NCBI GenBank assembly: GCA_022837365.1 | Contig: JALHHV010000216.1 | Coordinates: forward strand, 1 to 10,152 | Reading direction: 5' to 3' | Length of the DNA: 10,152 nt | From: Desulfovibrio sp. | Lineage (GTDB): Bacteria; Desulfobacterota; Desulfovibrionia; Desulfovibrionales; Desulfovibrionaceae | In this document: one piece after another, positions 6,627 through 10,152 of the stretch | Layout of the letters: each line of letters opens with the position of its first letter | Position numbering within the stretch: the first letter of the stretch is position 1 | Translations under genes and position numbers: made by a program | Notes under the pieces: model-generated | What the model was told of the DNA's origin: nothing | The model's database searches: none | What the model saw: only the letters and a program-made list of their open reading frames with translations

Positions 6627-7572
6627 CGATGAACGCGGGCCCCATGATGGTCACGAACAGGGCCGGAAGAATGCAGAACACCAGCGGGAACAGCAGCTTC
6701 ACCGGCATCTTGGCGGCGATTTCCTCGGCCCGCTGGAAGCGCGTGGTGCGCATGGTGTCGGAATAGACGCGCAACGTGCTGGAAACGCTGGTGCCGAAGG
6801 CGTCGGCCTGCACGATGAGCGTGACCAGGCTGTTCACGTCTTCCAGGGCCACGCGCGCGGCCAGGTTCTTCAGGGCTTCCGCGCGCGACTTGCCCGCGCG
6901 CAGTTCCAGGATGACCAGGTTCAGTTCTTCGGCCAGCACCGGGTTGGTGGCCGCCATTTCGCGGGCCACGCGGGCGAAGGCCTGGTCCAGGCCCATGCCC
7001 GCCTCCACGCAGACCACCAGCAGGTCCAGCGCGTCGGGCAGCGAGTTGGTGATGTCCAGCCTGCGGGCCTTGATGCGCCGCGAAAGCCACACGTTGGGAG
7101 CGTACAGGCCCACCACCGCCGGGCAGATGAACAGCAGCGCCACCATGCCCAGGGGGATGTCGTCGCCCGCCAGCAGGCGGATCACCAGCCCCAGCAGCAG
7201 GCCGCAGAGGGTCAGCCCGGCCTTGACGCCCCAGAACACCAGCGGCGCGCGGCGGTTGCGGTAGCCCGCGCGCACCAGGGCCATGCCCGCCTCGTTCAGT
7301 TCGTCGTCGCCGTCCTTGACCACCTTGCGGCCCACCCGTTCGGCCACCGCGTTCAGGGCGCCCTTCAGGGAGGCAAGGGGCGAATCGGGCAGGGCCGGGG
7401 CGGCTGCGGCCACGGCGCGCGCGCCCCCGGCGTGCCGGGCAAGGCGTGTGTGCATGCGCTGCACCCGCTGGCGGCTGCCGAACACGCCGCGCAGGGCCTG
7501 CGCGGCCAGCAGCACCGCGCCGGAGGCCAGCACGGCGGCCAGCAGGGGGAGCATGGTTTCGTCAAGTGGCAT
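6611..7572 (-). CDS. tadC: TadC, inner-membrane platform protein (frame disrupted at its 3' end)
   Basis: About 320 residues if the end is restored at the ATGA junction. It has an N-terminal membrane helix (about 7-29), two helices at about 112-135 and 141-160, a cytoplasmic T2SSF (GspF-like) domain with SLPDALDLLVVCVEAGMGLD at 177-196, and a last helix ending FVTIMGPA near 311-313. Family members usually stop soon after that point. With TadB it forms the platform moved by the TadA ATPase. Here the frame continues without a stop: read literally from 7572 it would give 900 residues, crossing tadD out of frame and ending with TadE. I judge this to be a one-base shift at 6619-6622. ATG 7572 is chosen because GAG stands a fair distance upstream and a hydrophobic helix follows; ATG 7641 lies inside the inserted element's arm, so I reject it. 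Confidence 0.82.
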
Positions 7573-7585
7573 GGCGTTTCTCGTA

Positions 7586-7782
7586 GGGGCTGTTTCCGGC
7601 GTAGGTTTTTCGTTCGTTGGCAAGGAAAACGAGCCTGCCATGAGGGAGTATGCCTTAGCCGTTAGGTGAGCGAAGCGAACCTTACGGATGAGGACCGCAG
7701 CGCGCTCTTATCGTATTTGACCGAAATGGCAGGCGAAGTTTGACGCCGCCAACGGGCGAAAGAACAAGTTGGAAACAGCCCC
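7586..7782. mobile_element. MITE-like non-coding insertion with terminal inverted repeats and TA flanks
   Basis: The ends are perfect 12-bp inverted repeats, GGGGCTGTTTCC at 7586-7597 and its complement at 7771-7782. Each is flanked by TA (7584-7585 and 7783-7784), so 14 bp match including the flanks. Inner arms also pair: GTTGGC (7616-7621) with GCCAAC (7748-7753), and GCCTGCCAT (7633-7641) with ATGGCAGGC (7726-7734), at nearly equal distances from the ends. The 197 bp are clearly less GC-rich than the genes around them, with no convincing ORF. TA duplication and small size fit a MITE moved by an IS630/Tc1-type or some IS5-type transposase; that assignment is inference. It splits tadB from tadC, and its last base completes tadB's TAG stop. 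The arms could fold the transcript into one long hairpin. Confidence 0.75.
7659..7687. repeat. Central hairpin of the inserted element
   Basis: CCGTTAGGT pairs with ACCTTACGG (8 of 9 bases), enclosing GAGCGAAGCGA. The enclosed part can add two G-C pairs around a GAA loop, next to tandem G/A mismatches. It lies at the middle of the 197-bp element. No T-run follows on either strand, so a terminator role is not supported. Confidence 0.6.
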
Positions 7783-8747
7783 TATACCCGGATGGTGGTC
7801 ATGCGCTTGAGCGCAACGCCGCCGATGGCCATCTGGAACAGCGAGGCGGTGAGCAGCATGTTGCCCTCGGGCGTGGCGTACAGCGCGCTCATGAACTCGG
7901 GGTTCAGCAGGTTGATGATGAACCCGATGCCGAAGGGCAGCACGAACAGGATCCACGCGGTCAGGCGGCCTTCGGCAGAAAGCACGCGCACCCGGCCCGC
8001 CAGCTTGAACCGCTCGCGGATCAGCCGGGCGATGTTGGTGACGATTTCCGCCAGGTTGCCGCCGGTTTCGCGCTGGATGTTCACCGACACCACGAAGAAT
8101 TTCAGGTCCGGGCAGTCCACGCGGCGGGTCAGGTTGTGCAGGGCCGCGTCCGCCGGGATGCCGAAGTTGATCTCGTCCAGGGTCTTCTGGAATTCCGGGC
8201 CGATGGGGTCCGCGAACTCGTCGGCCACCATGCGCATGCCCTGGTTGAAGGCGTGCCCCGCCTTCAGCGCGCGGGCGATGAGGTCCAGCGCGTCGGGCAA
8301 CTGGCGCTGGAAGCGGCCCATGCGGGCGTCGCGCTTGCGCTGCACCCACATGAAGGGCGCGTAGCCCAGCGCCAGCGGCGGAACCACCAGCAGGAACAGG
8401 TTGTCCACCAGCAGGTGCATGACCAGGAAGCACGAGGCCGCGCCCAGCACGGAAGCCAGCAGCAGCACGCCCAGGGTGGCCCGCACCTGCGCCTGCTCCA
8501 GCGCGAGGTCCATCTGCTTCGTCCACGACTGGGCGGCCAGCGCGCGGTGCAGCCAGTCCACGTCGGACAGGGCGCGGCGGCGTTCCAGGTCCACCCGGTC
8601 CTGCTCGTTTTTCGCCCGCAGCAGGTTTTCCATGCGCCGTCCCACGCGCTGCGCCGTGGCGCGGCGGCGGCCGTAGGCCAGGTCCAGCACGCCCATGACG
8701 AACACGAACATGGCGATGACCGAGAGTACGGCGATGACGAGCATCAT
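7782..8747 (-). CDS. tadB: TadB, inner-membrane platform protein
   Basis: 321 residues. One membrane helix at the N-terminus (about 2-24), two more at about 89-113 and 116-135, a cytoplasmic T2SSF domain (about 145-260, with [19 protein letters not shown] and [11 protein letters not shown]), and two C-terminal helices at about 263-282 and 298-314. This is the TadB layout; with TadC it forms the inner-membrane base of the pilus machine. AAGGGA seven bases before the ATG at 8747 fixes the start; a second ATG follows at once. It begins 32 bases after cpaF. The end is odd: TAG is made of the TA flank plus the first base of the inserted element. With the element and one TA removed, the frame continues YEKRHAT to a TGA inside tadC, so the protein has probably lost seven residues. 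Confidence 0.9.
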   Translation of the reverse strand: MMLVIAVLSVIAMFVFVMGVLDLAYGRRRATAQRVGRRMENLLRAKNEQDRVDLERRRALSDVDWLHRALAAQSWTKQMDLALEQAQVRATLGVLLLASVLGAASCFLVMHLLVDNLFLLVVPPLALGYAPFMWVQRKRDARMGRFQRQLPDALDLIARALKAGHAFNQGMRMVADEFADPIGPEFQKTLDEINFGIPADAALHNLTRRVDCPDLKFFVVSVNIQRETGGNLAEIVTNIARLIRERFKLAGRVRVLSAEGRLTAWILFVLPFGIGFIINLLNPEFMSALYATPEGNMLLTASLFQMAIGGVALKRMTTIRV

Positions 8748-8779
8748 GGCGAAATCCCTTTCCGTTCAGGCTGCCGCGC

Positions 8780-10126
8780 CTACTGCGACAGGCTGGGGTC
8801 GAACAGCGCGCCGCCGAGTTCGATGCCCATGGCGGCCAGGCGCGGGGCGAAGCGCGGCCGGATGCCGCCGGAGCGGAACCGCCCCTGCACCTTGCCGTCC
8901 CCGTCCACGCCGGTCTGTTCGAAGGTGAAGATGTCCTGCATGGTGATGGCGTCGCCTTCCATGCCGGTGATTTCCGAAAGGCTGGTCATCTTGCGCGAGC
9001 CGTCGGCCAGGCGCGAGACCTGGATGATCACGTCCACGGCGGACGAGATGTACCGCTTCAGCGACAGGGTGCCGATGTTCAGCCCGGCCATGGCCACCAT
9101 GGTTTCCAGGCGCATCAGGCAGTCGCGCGGGGTGTTGGCGTGGATGGTGGTCAGCGAGCCGTCGTGGCCGGTGTTCATGGCCTGGAGCATGTCCAGCACC
9201 TCGCCGCTGCGCACTTCGCCCACGATGATGCGGTCGGGCCGCATGCGCAGGCAGTTCTTGACCAGGTCGCGCGCGGTGACCTCGCCGTGGCCCTCGATGT
9301 TGGCGGGCCGGGTTTCCAGCCGCACCACGTGGTCCTGCTTGAGTTGCAGTTCCGCCGCGTCCTCGATGGTCACGATGCGCTCGTCGTGCGGCACGAAGCG
9401 CGACAGGCAGTTGAGCATGGTGGTCTTGCCCGAGCCGGTGCCGCCGGAAACGATGATGTTCAGCCGCGCCTTGACGATGCCGCGCAGCACTTCGCCCATT
9501 TCCGGGGTCAGCGCGCCGAAGCGGATCAGGTCTTCCAGTTCCAGCGGGTCCTTGGAAAAGCGGCGGATGGACAGGCTGGGGCCGTCCAGCGCCAGCGGCG
9601 GGATGATGGCGTTGACGCGCGAGCCGTCGGCCAGGCGGGCGTCCACCATGGGCGAGGCTTCGTCCACGCGGCGGCCGATGCGGGCCACGATGCGGTCGAT
9701 GATCTTGCGCAGGTGGTCGTCGTCCAGGAAGCGGGTGTTGACCTTCAGCAGCTTGCCGCGCCGCTCCACGTAGATCATGCGGTGGTTGTTGACGAGGATG
9801 TCGTTGACCGTGGGGTCGCGCAGCAGCGGTTCCAGCGGGCCGAGGCCCATGACCTCGTCGCGGATGTCCTCGACGATCCGGCGTTGTTCCTGGGCGTTGA
9901 GGGGGGCCTGCCGGAACTCCTCGCGCAGCAGCTTTTCCACCAGCCGGGCGATTTCGGCGGCCAGGCGGTCGGGCGGCAGCGATTCGGCGGCGGCCAGGTC
10001 CATCATGTCCAGCAGGCGGTCCTGCAACCGGGCGCGCAGTTCATAGTAGTGGTCGCCGTGCAGGGTCAGGGTGGTCACGTCGCAGACCTGCTCCGCGTGG
10101 GCGGGCCGGGCGGCGGGGCGGGCCAT
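8780..10126 (-). CDS. cpaF: TadA/CpaF, Tad pilus secretion ATPase
   Basis: 448 residues from the ATG at 10126. It is a hexameric cytoplasmic type II/IV secretion ATPase that powers Flp pilus assembly at TadB/TadC. An N-terminal helical domain (about 27-100) precedes the conserved VNDILVNN region (107-114) and [10 protein letters not shown] (181-190). The Walker A motif is GGTGSGKTT at 228-236, the Walker B-like segment RIIVGE lies at 299-304, and the His box [12 protein letters not shown] runs 320-331. All catalytic features are present, and the length fits the family. The start is uncertain: the frame stays open to the right edge of the window, and only a weak AAGG precedes this ATG. The family symbol tadA is equally valid. 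It is the first gene visible here; the operon promoter must lie further right. Confidence 0.93.
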   Translation of the reverse strand: MARPAARPAHAEQVCDVTTLTLHGDHYYELRARLQDRLLDMMDLAAAESLPPDRLAAEIARLVEKLLREEFRQAPLNAQEQRRIVEDIRDEVMGLGPLEPLLRDPTVNDILVNNHRMIYVERRGKLLKVNTRFLDDDHLRKIIDRIVARIGRRVDEASPMVDARLADGSRVNAIIPPLALDGPSLSIRRFSKDPLELEDLIRFGALTPEMGEVLRGIVKARLNIIVSGGTGSGKTTMLNCLSRFVPHDERIVTIEDAAELQLKQDHVVRLETRPANIEGHGEVTARDLVKNCLRMRPDRIIVGEVRSGEVLDMLQAMNTGHDGSLTTIHANTPRDCLMRLETMVAMAGLNIGTLSLKRYISSAVDVIIQVSRLADGSRKMTSLSEITGMEGDAITMQDIFTFEQTGVDGDGKVQGRFRSGGIRPRFAPRLAAMGIELGGALFDPSLSQ

Positions 10127-10152
10127 GGGCCGGGCCTTGCCGGGCTGGGCGG

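Noticed and set aside
6611..7090. A 159-codon minus-strand frame ending at the ATGA junction
   Set aside because: It is a shadow of tadC. Only its last few codons (TP and stop) are likely to be used, after a frameshift.
7573..7641. Upstream start for tadC at 7641
   Set aside because: These codons lie mostly within the arm of the inserted element, have no ribosome site, and precede the hydrophobic helix that normally begins TadC.
7586..7782. Reading the inserted element as a CRISPR, tRNA or small coding gene
   Set aside because: There are no regular repeats with spacers, no cloverleaf, and only very short ORFs without ribosome sites. The TIR and TA flanks explain it better.
7740..9773. A 677-codon open frame on the plus strand opposite tadB and cpaF
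   Set aside because: It has no recognisable motif and lies opposite an ATPase with intact Walker and His boxes.

Overview
The window is about two-thirds G+C or more, and its genes end most codons in G or C. Nearly all of it is one minus-strand transcription unit, read from right to left, for a Tad (tight adherence, Flp-type) pilus assembly machine that ends in a hybrid sensor kinase. Base composition, the Tad genes and the large PAS/hybrid kinase suit a proteobacterium or desulfobacterium, perhaps a high-GC Desulfovibrio relative. That placement is a guess from general style; no marker gene is present.

Layout from the operon's 5' side: the secretion ATPase tadA/cpaF (8780-10126, whose start may lie beyond the right edge); the inner-membrane platform gene tadB (7782-8747); a 197-bp element with terminal inverted repeats (7586-7782); the second platform gene tadC (6611-7572), whose frame runs past its expected stop; the TPR lipoprotein gene tadD (5439-6614); a TadE pseudopilin (4870-5328); a TadG-like protein with a von Willebrand A domain (3585-4919); a second TadE/TadF-type pseudopilin (3075-3566); and a 966-residue kinase (178-3078) that starts inside the stop codon of the pseudopilin gene. 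At the left edge the last 24 codons of a plus-strand gene (1-75) converge on the operon, and a strong stem-loop (113-144) separates the two. Prepilin, prepilin peptidase, secretin, CpaB and CpaE/TadZ genes are not in the window and would be expected to the right.

How the parts work together: TadA powers the TadB/TadC platform, TadD is probably an outer-membrane-anchored pilotin or assembly factor, and the TadE/F pseudopilins and TadG prime or anchor the fibre. The co-transcribed kinase probably links pilus production or surface state to a signalling pathway.

Points that stand out: (1) a MITE-like insertion with TA flanks supplies tadB's stop codon and has separated genes that probably once overlapped; (2) tadC lacks an in-frame stop at its natural end, and one extra A, or a -1 slip, at AAAA restores an exact ATGA junction with tadD; (3) the kinase has an N-terminal pseudo-receiver with Glu at the phospho-Asp position, plus a long Pro/Ala-rich leader; (4) small in-frame tandem duplications lie inside the kinase. 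Gaps not named as features are under 120 bases, and I see nothing else in them except weak palindromes.
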